A DNA stretch of 37,436 bases from an uncultured Eubacteriales bacterium (GCA_902781095.1 CACZHW010000024.1:1-37436); one strand, 5' to 3'; shown: positions 22,649 to 31,331, counted from the first letter of the stretch. Notes: generated by a model from the letters alone, not told the origin. Translations and numbers: made by a program.

Positions 22649-24219
22649 AAGTGTTGTATTGCGGCGCCCGCAGCGTCACCGTGCTGCTGGACGGCGAAGG
22701 ATTGTATATTGCGCGCCGGCCCCGGCGCCTCTTCCTGAACGGGCGGGACGCAGGCGAGGAGCGCCGCTCCGTCTGCTCCCTGTTCGGCCTGTGGCCGGAC
22801 ACGGAGTATGTGCTGGAGAGCCGGGACGAGGACGGGACGTGCGAGTCTCTGAGCTTTCGCACGAAGCCGGAGAGCTGTACGCTGGACGTGCGGCGCTTCG
22901 GGGCGAAGGGCGACGGGGAGCACGACGACACGCCCATGCTGCAGGCGGCAATCCTCTGCTGTCCGGAGGGCGGACGCGTCGTCGTGCCGCGCGGCGACTA
23001 CTGCACGGGCCCGCTGTTCCTCAAGAGCGACATGACGCTGGAGATCCAGGAGGGCGCCCAGCTGCTGCTGCAAACCGACAGAAACCGCTTCGCGGTGCTG
23101 CCGGGGGTGACGCGCACGACGGACGAACAGGGCGAGGTCCTGCTGGGGCTCTTCGAGGGCAACCCGCTGGACTGCTTTGCCGGCGCGCTGAACGGGATCG
23201 GCATCCGGAACACCGCCGTCATCGGACAGGGCGAAATCGACGGCCGGGCAGACCGGGGCGACTGGTGGCAGGAGCCCAAGAAGAAGATCGGCGCCTTCCG
23301 CGGCAGCCTGCTGTTTCTGCAGCGCTGCGAGAACGTGACGGTGCAAGGGCTCACCTTCCGCAACAGCCCGTGCTGGAATCTGCATCCCGCCTTCAGCCGG
23401 AATCTGGATTTCCTGAACATCCGCGTGCTGGCGCCGTACCACAGCCCCAACACGGACGGCTTTGACCCGGAGAGCTGCCGGGACGTCCGGCTGCTGGGGG
23501 CGGAGTTTGCCGTCGGCGACGACTGTATTGCAATCAAGGCGGGGAAAATCTACCTCGGAAGCCGGTACCATGTCCCGTGCGAGAACATCGAGATTGCCTT
23601 TTGTGCCATGCTGCACGGGCACGGCGGCGTGACCGTCGGCAGCGAGATGGCGGGCGGCGTGCGGAGCGTGCGCGTGCACCACTGCCGCATGGAGGGCAAC
23701 GACCGCGGCCTGCGCATCAAGACCCGGCGGGGCAGAGGGGAGCACGGCGTCATCGACGACATCCGCTTTGAGGATGTAAGCATGCAGAACGTGAAAATCC
23801 CGCTGGTCATCAACAGCTTTTACCGCTGTGACCCGGACGGCGACTCCGACTTCGTTCAGAGCCGCCGGGCGCGCCCCTGCGACGCGACGACGCCGGCCGT
23901 GGGCGGCATCGTCTTCGAACGCGTGCGGGGCGGGGGCTGCCAGGCCTGCGCAGCGTACGTGCTCGGCCTGCCGGAGCGGCCGGTTTCGCTGCTGCGGATG
24001 AAGGACTGCGCCTTCGCGTTCGCCAAGGATCCGGCACCGATGGAACCCGCCATGGCCGGCGGGGTGGAAGCGGTGGCGGCGCGGGGACTGATCCTGCAAA
24101 ACGTGGACCGCGCTGAAATCGACGGCGTGACGCTGACGGGCATCCGCGGCAGGGCAGTGGACGCCGCAGGCGTCGCCTGCCTTGAACTCCGGAATACGGC
24201 GGAGACCGAAACCGTTTGA
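22645..24219 (+). CDS. Polygalacturonase-type glycoside hydrolase, family GH28
   Basis: 524 aa. A short N-terminal beta domain (about residues 1-80, Fn3-like) precedes the GH28 right-handed beta-helix starting VRRFGAKGDGEHDD. Catalytic motifs are all present: NTDGF (Asp271), GDDC (Asp292, Asp293), GHGG (His326) and RIK (Arg357-Lys359). There is no signal peptide, which fits an exo-acting enzyme that removes galacturonic acid units from imported oligosaccharides in the cytoplasm. TTG 22645 is the start, with GGGAGGG 7 bases upstream and a 4-base overlap with the preceding stop. It is the last gene before a new promoter. Confidence 0.92.
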   Translation: MKVLYCGARSVTVLLDGEGLYIARRPRRLFLNGRDAGEERRSVCSLFGLWPDTEYVLESRDEDGTCESLSFRTKPESCTLDVRRFGAKGDGEHDDTPMLQAAILCCPEGGRVVVPRGDYCTGPLFLKSDMTLEIQEGAQLLLQTDRNRFAVLPGVTRTTDEQGEVLLGLFEGNPLDCFAGALNGIGIRNTAVIGQGEIDGRADRGDWWQEPKKKIGAFRGSLLFLQRCENVTVQGLTFRNSPCWNLHPAFSRNLDFLNIRVLAPYHSPNTDGFDPESCRDVRLLGAEFAVGDDCIAIKAGKIYLGSRYHVPCENIEIAFCAMLHGHGGVTVGSEMAGGVRSVRVHHCRMEGNDRGLRIKTRRGRGEHGVIDDIRFEDVSMQNVKIPLVINSFYRCDPDGDSDFVQSRRARPCDATTPAVGGIVFERVRGGGCQACAAYVLGLPERPVSLLRMKDCAFAFAKDPAPMEPAMAGGVEAVAARGLILQNVDRAEIDGVTLTGIRGRAVDAAGVACLELRNTAETETV

Positions 24220-24272
24220 CGGCGAAGCTTTAAGACCTATAAATGAACAAATCTCATGCTTTTTGTTGGGGA

Positions 24273-24306
24273 TTTTGCTCATTTAGCGTTTGCGAAATGA
24301 GCAAAA
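24273..24306. promoter_or_regulatory. 12-bp palindrome at the transporter operon promoter
   Basis: TTTTGCTCATTT (24273-24284) and AAATGAGCAAAA (24295-24306) form a perfect inverted repeat with a 10-base centre covering the -35 region. A third related copy, AAATGAACAAA, lies at 24241-24251. No T tract follows, so an operator is likelier than a terminator. The regulator is not in the window. Confidence 0.6.
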
Positions 24307-24317
24307 ACGTGTATAAT
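24291..24317 (+). promoter_or_regulatory. Promoter of the pectic oligosaccharide transporter operon
   Basis: TATAAT (24312-24317) is clear; the best -35 is weak, TTGCGA (24290-24295) at 16 bases or TTTGCG (24289-24294) at 17. The palindrome at 24273-24306 covers the -35 and most of the spacer. Confidence 0.6.
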
Positions 24318-24369
24318 AGGAATCATTTTAGGAGTGTTTTGGTGCACAAGCGGACGGGGAGGACTGGAG

Positions 24370-24954
24370 TTGGACCGGCACAAGACCCTTGAAAGCTACC
24401 GCGCCATCGACCTGTCGCTCTTCGCCCTCATCCTGATCGTGTTCGAGACGCTGATCGTCAACGCCTCGAACGTCTGGTTTCCGGGTGAGGCCTGGAGCGT
24501 CTCGGCGGTGGCGGCCGTTACGGCAATCGTCCTCATCCGGTGGGGGCCCTGGGGCGGTATCCACGCGTTTCTGGGCGGCATCGTGTTCGTGCTGGTTTCC
24601 CGCGGCACGGCGAAGCAGGTTTGCATCTACGCGCTGGGGAACCTGCTCTGTCTGGCCGTGCTGCCGCTGATCCGGCGGCTTGGGTGGCAGAAGATCCGGG
24701 AGCGCTCCGGACTGACGCTTTTGTACGGCTTTCTCGTGCTGCTGCTGATGCAATCGGGCAGGGCAGCGGTCGCGGTGCTGCTCGGGACGAAGCCGCTGAC
24801 GGCGCTGGGGTTCATCACGACGGACGTGATTTCCTATATCTTTACGCTGACGATACTGTGGATTGCAGCCCGCCTGGACGGGATGCTGGAGGATCAGAAA
24901 CATTATCTGGCCCGGGTCAACGAGCCACGGGACCATGAAGGAGGAGTTCGATGA
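24370..24954 (+). CDS. Six-TM membrane protein, ECF S-component-like, unknown function
   Basis: 194 aa with about six hydrophobic segments: ALILIVFETLIVNA, WSVSAVAAVTAIVLIRWG, GGIHAFLGGIVFVLVSR, VCIYALGNLLCLAVLPLI, a long TLLYGFLVLLLMQSG...AVLLG and ISYIFTLTILWIAARL. Size and topology resemble the substrate-specific subunit of ECF transporters, but no ECF partner genes are nearby, so this is a weak suggestion. TTG 24370 is chosen as start, 7 bases after GGGGAGG; the frame is open back to a GTG at 24334. Its stop overlaps the ATG of the LplB-like permease, placing it at the head of the importer operon. Confidence 0.7.
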   Translation: MDRHKTLESYRAIDLSLFALILIVFETLIVNASNVWFPGEAWSVSAVAAVTAIVLIRWGPWGGIHAFLGGIVFVLVSRGTAKQVCIYALGNLLCLAVLPLIRRLGWQKIRERSGLTLLYGFLVLLLMQSGRAAVAVLLGTKPLTALGFITTDVISYIFTLTILWIAARLDGMLEDQKHYLARVNEPRDHEGGVR

Positions 24955-26006
24955 AGGGGAAAGCAACAGACTACCTTGTCCTGGATCAGGCCACGGGCAC
25001 CTACCATGAGAACCCGGAACAGATGGTGCGGGATGACGTGGAGAAGCACTACTGGCTGAACGTCGGCAGGGCGATCGCGAAGGATTGGCGGCTGTATGTG
25101 ATGATGGTCCCGATGCTTCTCGTCTTCCTGTTCTGGCGGTATTTCCCCATGTACGAACTGCTGGGCTGCTTCAAGGTTTCCGACACCGTGCTGCCGGTCA
25201 GCGAGCAGCTCTTCTGCGGCGTCAGCTACTTCAAGCGCCTGCTCGTCGGCGGGGACAGCCTGAGCGCCAACTTCTGGATGGCGATGCGCAACACCTTCCT
25301 GCTCAGCTTCTACGGGCTGTGCTTCGGGTTCCCCATGCCGATCATCCTGGCGCTGTTCTTCAACGAGATCCGCTCCAACGCGGCGCGCAGCGTCTACCAG
25401 GTGATGACGTACCTGCCCAAGTTCATGTCCACCGTCGTCATGACGTCCCTGGTGACGATGCTGGTCAAGCAGGGCTCCATCATCGGCCAGATGGGCATCG
25501 TGAGCCAGGCGCTGGTGAAGCTGGGCCTGATCACCGAGGAGGTCGGCAACGCCGGACTTTTGAACAATCCGGGCTTTTTCCGTGCGATCTACCAGATCAG
25601 CGGCATCTGGGAGAGCGCGGGCTACGACAGCATCGTGTTCTTCGCGGCGATCATCGCGATTTCGCCCACGAGCTACGAGGCGGCGCAGATCGACGGCGCG
25701 GGCAAGATGGCGCAGATGCGCTACGTGGTCATCCCGTGCATGCTCTCCACGATCGTCATCATGCTGATCACGAGAATCGGCAGCCTGCTGAACATCGGCT
25801 ACGAAAAGGTCCTGCTGCTCTACAACACCAAGACCTACGTGACGGCGGACGTCATCTCCACACTGGCCTACCGCACCGGCCTCTCCGGCGGCGCCGGAAC
25901 GGGCATCGCCTCTGCAGCGGAAATGATGAACAACGTGGTGGGCATGCTGCTGGTCATCGGCGCCAACACCATCGCGCGCAAGGCCTCCAACACCTCGCTG
26001 TATTAA
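24951..26006 (+). CDS. Oligosaccharide ABC transporter permease, LplB type (CUT1)
   Basis: 351 aa. A cytoplasmic leader of about 45 residues precedes six membrane segments, the first at LYVMMVPMLLVFLFWRYFP. The ATPase-contacting EAA loop reads SYEAAQIDGAGKMAQMRYVVIP. The family sits beside YtcP-type permeases in Bacillota importers for pectic and other complex oligosaccharides. Overlap ATGA with the preceding gene and a GGAGGAG site support the start. It forms the channel with the next gene's product. Confidence 0.92.
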   Translation: MKGKATDYLVLDQATGTYHENPEQMVRDDVEKHYWLNVGRAIAKDWRLYVMMVPMLLVFLFWRYFPMYELLGCFKVSDTVLPVSEQLFCGVSYFKRLLVGGDSLSANFWMAMRNTFLLSFYGLCFGFPMPIILALFFNEIRSNAARSVYQVMTYLPKFMSTVVMTSLVTMLVKQGSIIGQMGIVSQALVKLGLITEEVGNAGLLNNPGFFRAIYQISGIWESAGYDSIVFFAAIIAISPTSYEAAQIDGAGKMAQMRYVVIPCMLSTIVIMLITRIGSLLNIGYEKVLLLYNTKTYVTADVISTLAYRTGLSGGAGTGIASAAEMMNNVVGMLLVIGANTIARKASNTSLY

Positions 26007-26024
26007 TGAGAGGAGAGCGTTCGA

Positions 26025-26915
26025 ATGAAAAGAAAGCTTGAGATCTCCGAGCTCATCTTCAAGATCATCAGCTACTTCCTGCTGACGGTCTTCGCGCTGA
26101 TGTGCCTGTATCCGTTTGTCTACGCGGTGTCCGCCTCCATTTCCGGGCGGCATGCGGTCGAGTACAGCGAAGTGATCCTGTTCCCCAAGGACGTGCAGTT
26201 CGAGGCGTTCTCCATGATGTTCGGCAACAACATGTTCTGGAACGCTTATTCCAACACGCTGTTCCTCACGCTGTACGGCACCGTCTGGGCGCTGGGCGTC
26301 TCCATCTTCGGCGCGTACGCGCTCTCGAAGAAACGGCTGCTCTTCCGCAAGTTCTTCAACTTCTTCCTCGTCTTCACGATGTGGTTTTCCGCGGGCATCG
26401 TTCCGCAGTACCTCAACTACCTCGATACGCAGAAGGTCTTCCGCTCCGTGGGCATCATGGACGACAAGTGGCTGGTCGTCATCGCCATGGGTATGGCGGC
26501 CATGAACATCATCCTGCTGCGCAACGCGTTTGAGAACGTGCCCAGCGAAATCGAGGAAGCGGCCATCGTGGACGGCGCGACCGAGTTCCAGATCCTGAAC
26601 CAGGTTTACATCCCGATGAGCAAGTCGACGATCGCAACCGTCGCGCTGTTCTTCGCCATCAGCCGCTGGAACGGCTACTTCTGGGCCCGGCAGATGATCA
26701 GCAACCAGAACGAACACCCGCTGCAGGTCTTTATCCGGCTGCAGCTGGAGCAGTACACGGATCCGGAGCAGATGGCAGGCTGGAACCGGGCGTACGCGTC
26801 CGACAGCGTCATTTACGCGCTGATTGTCTGCTCCATCGTGCCGATCCTCATCATCTACCCCTTCATCCAGAAGTATTTCGCGAAGGGCACGAACGTGGGC
26901 GGCGTCAAGGAATAA
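26025..26915 (+). CDS. Oligosaccharide ABC transporter permease, YtcP type (CUT1)
   Basis: 296 aa with six membrane segments starting IISYFLLTVFALMCLYPFVYAV, the typical FSAGIVPQYLNYLD loop, and the EAA motif EIEEAAIVDGATEFQILNQVYIP. It ends KYFAKGTNVGGVKE, the usual YtcP-like tail. It is paired with the LplB-type permease 18 bases upstream and followed by the binding protein gene. Confidence 0.92.
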   Translation: MKRKLEISELIFKIISYFLLTVFALMCLYPFVYAVSASISGRHAVEYSEVILFPKDVQFEAFSMMFGNNMFWNAYSNTLFLTLYGTVWALGVSIFGAYALSKKRLLFRKFFNFFLVFTMWFSAGIVPQYLNYLDTQKVFRSVGIMDDKWLVVIAMGMAAMNIILLRNAFENVPSEIEEAAIVDGATEFQILNQVYIPMSKSTIATVALFFAISRWNGYFWARQMISNQNEHPLQVFIRLQLEQYTDPEQMAGWNRAYASDSVIYALIVCSIVPILIIYPFIQKYFAKGTNVGGVKE

Positions 26916-26960
26916 AGGGAATGCGCCCCGAAGGCATCGGGTGCAGATAAACGGTCTCCC

Positions 26961-26979
26961 GCAGGCGGCGGAAGCCTGC
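26961..26979 (+). other. Small hairpin upstream of the binding-protein gene
   Basis: GCAGGC (26961-26966) pairs with GCCTGC (26974-26979), loop 7, without T tract, 28 bases before the ATG of the binding protein. It could stabilise a processed mRNA 5' end. Confidence 0.4.
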
Positions 26980-27007
26980 AAAAATCAAAAGGAGGGTACA
27001 ACCTACG

Positions 27008-29083
27008 ATGAATGCATTGAAACGGATTGCGCTTCTTCTGGTGCTGGTGATGGCGGTCGCCATGGTCGGCACTGCCTCCGCGGAGCTTTCCTTCGAAGAA
27101 GGAACGCTGCTGCGCATGGGCACCGGCTACAACAACGCCAAGACCGGTCTCACGTTCGATCCAGAAGTCGCTGGCGAGGGCATCACGCTGGCGGACGGAA
27201 AGACGTACAACTCCGGCGACCTGAAGCCCACCTGGGTGGCGGTCCAGGACAAGCTGGGCGTCAAATTCGAGAGCGTCTACCAGGGCAACAGCGCGACGAA
27301 GGAATTTGACTACTGGAAGGAAAAGATGGGCGACGTCGACATGCTCTCCGGCACGGCCGCGAAGCTGAGCGAAGCCGGCGAGGCCGGGCTGGTCGTCAAC
27401 ATCGCCGATTACCTGGACGATATGCCCAACTTCAAGGCGTATCTGGAGGCCAACCCGATCGTCCGCCTGTCCATAACGGGCAACACGGACACCGGCGCCA
27501 TTTACTTCAGCCCGTACTTTGACGGCGTCAACGACATCGAGCGCATGCCGCTCATGCGCGTGGACTGGGTCGCCAAGCTGCTCAACGGCGAAGGCGAGTT
27601 CACCGCCGAGGCCTGCAAGAACCTGGCGGCGCCCGTCTACCAGCCCTACATGCCCACCGAGGGCAGCATCTCCATCGACGTGGTGACCCCCGACGGCACC
27701 GCCGTGGAGACCATCACCAAGGATTATGACAAGGGCGGCAACATCGTCGCGAAGATGAACGAGGCCGGCGAAATCGACGGCGTCACCGCTGTCAACATGC
27801 TGCGCACCTACATCGACGAGGCGTACGGCGGATACTACGGCACCGAGCGCGCCAATCTGTTCATCGGACAGAACGCGGCTTGGGACGCGGACGAGCTGGT
27901 CGCGCTGCTGCGCTGCGTCGTGGCGAACCCGCAGACGCTGAACGGCACCGACACGATTCAGGGCCTCTTCAGCCGTGAGGACGCGAACAACCAGCGCCGC
28001 GTGGACATGATGCGCCTTGCCGGCCACCTCTTCGGCGTACGCGGCCTGGAGTCCCGTCAGGATTACCTGTACGTCGGCGCTGACGAGATGATGCACGACG
28101 CGCGCCAGGAAGTGGCGGCGTACGAGGCGATGTCCCGCATGCACGACATGGCGCAGGAAGGCCTGATCTCCCAGGCGTTCATCAACGGCGAGGACGTCAA
28201 GAGCTCCAACTACCTGGAGGAAGACCTCGGCTTCATGCACTATGACTACAACCAGACCCAGACGATCCTGAACACCAAGCTGGACGCCGCGGCGGGCGAA
28301 AAGTACATGGCGGTCATGGTTCCCGTGGCCCGCTGGTTTGACGGCACGGACGAGAACGGCGTGTACATGCGCTTTACCGAGAGCTGGCGCTCCGTCAAGG
28401 TCGACGGCTGGGGCATCTCCAAGGCCGGCGTCGGCGACGACGAGAACAAGCTGAACGCGGCGCTCTCTCTCATCGACTTCGCGTATTCCCCGGAAGGCAC
28501 CATCCTCATGAGCTATGGCCCGGACGCCTTCATCAAGACGAAGGAAGACGGCAGCTACGAGACCTTCCTGTTCAACGGCCAGCAGATGCCGGTGATCGCG
28601 GACGCGACCTACGCGGAACTCTGGGAGAAGGCCTCCGGCAACTACACGAACTATGCGCGCTTCTACCTGGGCTCCACGCTGAGCTTCATGAAGAGCCAGG
28701 CGTTCGAGTACCAGTGCACGCATGAGGTCGGCAAGGAAGGCGCGGGCAAGATTTCCGCGGCCATCGGCCTCGGCACCATCAAGCACCCGCTGCTGGAGGT
28801 CGCCGAGAATCCGTGGTACACCTCCGTCCCGACCATCCTGCCGACGACCACGACCGAGAACCAGCAGCTGGGCGAGTACACGGACCTGAACAACAAGTTC
28901 ATGCAGAACAAGGATCAGGAGAACGCTTTCGTCGACATCATCGCCAAGGGCTTCACCGCCGAAGGCATGGGCAGCGCCGAAGAAGCGGCCGCGACCGTCG
29001 CTGACGCCATGATGGGCGTCCAGTACCTGGACATCAAAGAGGGCGCCTGGGAAGCGCTGCTCGACTACTATTCCGAACTGTAA
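27008..29083 (+). CDS. Large extracellular solute-binding protein of the oligosaccharide importer
   Basis: 691 aa, longer than common sugar-binding proteins but usual for LipO/YtcQ-like partners of LplB and YtcP. A Sec signal peptide (about residues 1-26, ending GTASA) has no cysteine, so it is not an ordinary lipoprotein. The mature part has the binding-protein pattern TWVAVQDKLGVKFESVYQG, MGDVDMLSGTAAKLSEAGEAGLVVNIADYLDDMPNF and the lineage-typical RMPLMRVDWVAKLL. It should capture pectic oligosaccharides, inferred from the GH105, GH28 and esterase genes. GGAGG lies 12 bases from the ATG, a wide gap. A very strong hairpin follows its stop. Confidence 0.9.
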   Translation: MNALKRIALLLVLVMAVAMVGTASAELSFEEGTLLRMGTGYNNAKTGLTFDPEVAGEGITLADGKTYNSGDLKPTWVAVQDKLGVKFESVYQGNSATKEFDYWKEKMGDVDMLSGTAAKLSEAGEAGLVVNIADYLDDMPNFKAYLEANPIVRLSITGNTDTGAIYFSPYFDGVNDIERMPLMRVDWVAKLLNGEGEFTAEACKNLAAPVYQPYMPTEGSISIDVVTPDGTAVETITKDYDKGGNIVAKMNEAGEIDGVTAVNMLRTYIDEAYGGYYGTERANLFIGQNAAWDADELVALLRCVVANPQTLNGTDTIQGLFSREDANNQRRVDMMRLAGHLFGVRGLESRQDYLYVGADEMMHDARQEVAAYEAMSRMHDMAQEGLISQAFINGEDVKSSNYLEEDLGFMHYDYNQTQTILNTKLDAAAGEKYMAVMVPVARWFDGTDENGVYMRFTESWRSVKVDGWGISKAGVGDDENKLNAALSLIDFAYSPEGTILMSYGPDAFIKTKEDGSYETFLFNGQQMPVIADATYAELWEKASGNYTNYARFYLGSTLSFMKSQAFEYQCTHEVGKEGAGKISAAIGLGTIKHPLLEVAENPWYTSVPTILPTTTTENQQLGEYTDLNNKFMQNKDQENAFVDIIAKGFTAEGMGSAEEAAATVADAMMGVQYLDIKEGAWEALLDYYSEL

Positions 29084-29091
29084 TCCCGGCA

Positions 29092-29124
29092 GCCGCCGCC
29101 CGGGGGAAACCCCGGGCGGGCGGC
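29092..29124 (+). other. Very stable GAAA-tetraloop hairpin after the binding-protein gene
   Basis: GCCCGGGG (29098-29105) pairs with CCCCGGGC (29110-29117) around a GAAA tetraloop. GCCGCC (29092-29097) then pairs with GGCGGC (29119-29124) across one bulged G. It starts nine bases after the stop and has no T tract, suggesting an mRNA-protecting element that keeps binding-protein message abundant. Confidence 0.8.
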
Positions 29125-29157
29125 GACTTCAATTCAACCTCAGGAGGTCGGTCGAAC

Positions 29158-29748
29158 ATGTATAAAAAGCAGGTGGCACTGCAGAAGATCCTATGCTTTG
29201 GGATACTGATCATCTGTGCGCTCATTTTCCTCTATTCGCTGGCGATTATGACCGATCTGTATGATGCGTTGTACAATACGATCCGGAACCCGGCGAAACT
29301 GGACAAGACCACGGTGACCGGATCCAGAATCTATTATGATATGCAGGGGTTCAACCGGGATTTCCTGCATGCGGCGATCGGAATGCTCGTCGTGAGCCTC
29401 ACGCTGTTTGTCACCAACACGCACACGCGGCGCAAGTATTACGTCGGAAACTACGTGGCCACGGGCCTGGTTTCGGCCTGCGGCGTCGCCTTCACGGCGT
29501 GGGCACACGGGCAGATCGAGCTGTACAAGGCGCAGTTCCTTCAGATCAACTTCGAGGAACTGGCAGCGAACGCCGCAAAGAAAAAGAGCCTCTATACGGA
29601 ATCCACCTTCTGGTTTGACATTCACTATCTCGTCTTCGGTTTGCTGATCGTGGGCATCATCCTGCTGATCGCGAACCTCGTCTGGAAACGGAAACTCATG
29701 AAAGAGGAACAAACCCTGATCGCGCAGGGGAAGGAGGCGTCCGCATGA
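29158..29748 (+). CDS. Four-TM accessory membrane protein A of the importer operon
   Basis: 196 aa with four hydrophobic segments (about residues 10-30, 65-84, 97-116 and 151-173), N- and C-terminal tails probably cytoplasmic, and a basic C-terminus (WKRKLMKEEQ). The loop after TM1 reads DKTTVTGSRIYYDMQGFNRDF. I recognise no named family and no catalytic motif. AGGAGG stands 10 bases before the ATG. Its stop overlaps the next gene (ATGA). Its place between the binding protein and the ATPase suggests a structural or regulatory subunit of the importer, which is inference. Confidence 0.75.
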   Translation: MYKKQVALQKILCFGILIICALIFLYSLAIMTDLYDALYNTIRNPAKLDKTTVTGSRIYYDMQGFNRDFLHAAIGMLVVSLTLFVTNTHTRRKYYVGNYVATGLVSACGVAFTAWAHGQIELYKAQFLQINFEELAANAAKKKSLYTESTFWFDIHYLVFGLLIVGIILLIANLVWKRKLMKEEQTLIAQGKEASA

Positions 29749-30254
29749 CAAGGGCCATGGATGACCGCCAGATACGGATGGACCGGATGCGCTACGTGAA
29801 GAACACGGCCTCTTCGAGGCTTTGCTATCTGGCCATTCTCATGAATGTTCTGTATTTCGTTTCGATATATCAGTCGGATGTCGGCTCCTGGTACTACCAG
29901 ATGCTGATCGGCATCTCCATCGTCTACAATCTGCTCTTCATGCTCATGGCCTTCCTCGCGTCCGAGGGCGTTAAGAACTACAAGGCCAACTACAGCTGGA
30001 TGCTGTACGGGCTGGGCATCGGCCAGATCATCCGGATCTTCATCCTGCCTTCCATGGCGCACCAGGCCGTTGTCAAGGTGAACAACGCCGAAACGCTGGT
30101 GATGGGCAACGGCCAGTATATCCGCTGCGTGCTGTACCTGCTGATCAGCGCGGGGTGCCTGATCGCCGCGGCGTGGATCAACCAGAGCAAGAGCCGCGCG
30201 CTGGCGGAGTATGAGCAGTCACTATCGTCCCACACAGCAAAGGAGGCTGCATAA
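29745..30254 (+). CDS. Four-TM accessory membrane protein B of the importer operon
   Basis: 169 aa. A basic N-terminus (MDRMRYVKNTASSR) precedes four membrane segments: about 26-42, 49-73, 82-101 and 124-144. The C-terminal tail is polar. There is no signal peptide, domain or metal motif that I recognise. The ATG overlaps the stop of protein A (ATGA), and the ATPase gene follows directly, so expression is tied to both. It may pair with protein A, since the two genes are translationally coupled. Confidence 0.75.
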   Translation: MTRAMDDRQIRMDRMRYVKNTASSRLCYLAILMNVLYFVSIYQSDVGSWYYQMLIGISIVYNLLFMLMAFLASEGVKNYKANYSWMLYGLGIGQIIRIFILPSMAHQAVVKVNNAETLVMGNGQYIRCVLYLLISAGCLIAAAWINQSKSRALAEYEQSLSSHTAKEAA

Positions 30255-30255
30255 A

Positions 30256-31329
30256 ATGGCCCAGATGAGTTTGCAGCACCTCGACAAGATTTACGACAAC
30301 AACGTGCAGGCGGTCTTCGACTTCAACATGGACGTCAAAGACGGTGAGCTGATCGTCCTGGTCGGCCCTTCCGGCTGCGGAAAATCCACGACGCTGCGCA
30401 TGGTGGCGGGCCTGGAGGACATCTCCCGCGGCAAGCTGCTGCTGGACGGCAGGGACATCACGCAGACGCCGGCCAAGGACCGCGACATGGCCATGGTCTT
30501 CCAGAACTACGCGCTCTACGGCCACATGACCGTCTATGAGAACATGGCGTTCTCGCTGACCCTGCGCAAGGAAGACGTCAACGTCATCCACAAAAAGGTG
30601 CTGGCGGCGGCGGAGATCCTGGGCCTGACGAGCCAGCTGAACAAGAAGCCGGCGCAGCTCTCCGGCGGCCAGCGGCAGCGCGTCGCGATGGGGCGCAGCA
30701 TCGTGCGGAGCCCGAAGGTCTTCCTCTTCGACGAGCCGCTGTCCAACCTGGACGCGAAGCTGCGCGGCGCGACGAGGCGGGAAATCCTGCTGCTGCACAA
30801 GCGCCTCAAGGCCACGATGCTCTACGTCACGCACGACCAGACGGAGGCACTGACCCTGGCGGACCGCATCGTCTGCATGAGCATGGGCCACGTGCAGCAG
30901 ATCGGCACCCCGCTGGAACTGTACGATTCGCCGAACAACATCTTCGTGGCCGGCTTCATCGGCCTGCCGCCCATGAACTTCTACGACGTCACCTTCGAGG
31001 ACGGCGTGCTGAAGGGCAAGGGCTTTACGGTGGAACTGAGCCCGGAGGAGAAGGACACCCTGTCGGATTACGTCGGCCGGGAAATTACGCTGGGCGTCCG
31101 GCCGGAGGACGTGTCGGAGGGCGGCACCCTTCCGGTGAAGGTCTTCAGCAACGAAAACCTCGGCATGAACACGCTGGTGCACGGTACGCTGGGCGGCGGC
31201 AGCCGCATCACGGCGAAGCTGCGCGGCTGGGCCGATTATAAGGACGGAGATACGGTCCTGGTCCAGCTTGGCAGAAAGCACTTCTTCGACAAAGAGACCA
31301 CGAATGCGATCCGGAAGGGAGGAAAGTGA
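30256..31329 (+). CDS. MsmX/UgpC-type sugar ABC transporter ATPase, first copy
   Basis: 357 aa. Walker A GPSGCGKST, Q-loop VFQNYALYGHMTVYENM, signature LSGGQRQR, Walker B VFLFDEPLSNLDAKLRG and switch His in VTHDQTEALTLADRI are all intact. A TOBE-type regulatory domain occupies about residues 240-357 (GVRPEDVSEGG). The second position of the Q-loop region has GHM where the other copy has PQM. Start 30256 has AAGGAGG 9 bases upstream. It is embedded among accessory membrane genes, so it is probably dedicated to this importer. Confidence 0.92.
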   Translation: MAQMSLQHLDKIYDNNVQAVFDFNMDVKDGELIVLVGPSGCGKSTTLRMVAGLEDISRGKLLLDGRDITQTPAKDRDMAMVFQNYALYGHMTVYENMAFSLTLRKEDVNVIHKKVLAAAEILGLTSQLNKKPAQLSGGQRQRVAMGRSIVRSPKVFLFDEPLSNLDAKLRGATRREILLLHKRLKATMLYVTHDQTEALTLADRIVCMSMGHVQQIGTPLELYDSPNNIFVAGFIGLPPMNFYDVTFEDGVLKGKGFTVELSPEEKDTLSDYVGREITLGVRPEDVSEGGTLPVKVFSNENLGMNTLVHGTLGGGSRITAKLRGWADYKDGDTVLVQLGRKHFFDKETTNAIRKGGK

Positions 31330-31331
31330 AC

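Noticed and set aside
24273..24306. Reading the 12-bp palindrome as the GH28 terminator
   Set aside because: No T tract follows on either strand, and it overlaps the -35 region of a good TATAAT box.
24334..24369. Upstream extension of the 6-TM protein from a GTG at 24334
   Set aside because: The GTG has no proper ribosome binding site, while GGGGAGG stands 7 bases from the TTG at 24370; the extension (FWCTSGRGG) does not look like protein of this type.
22423..28786. Further long antisense frames opposite GH28, the permeases and the binding protein
   Set aside because: Same shadow character; all are opposite genes with intact catalytic or EAA motifs.
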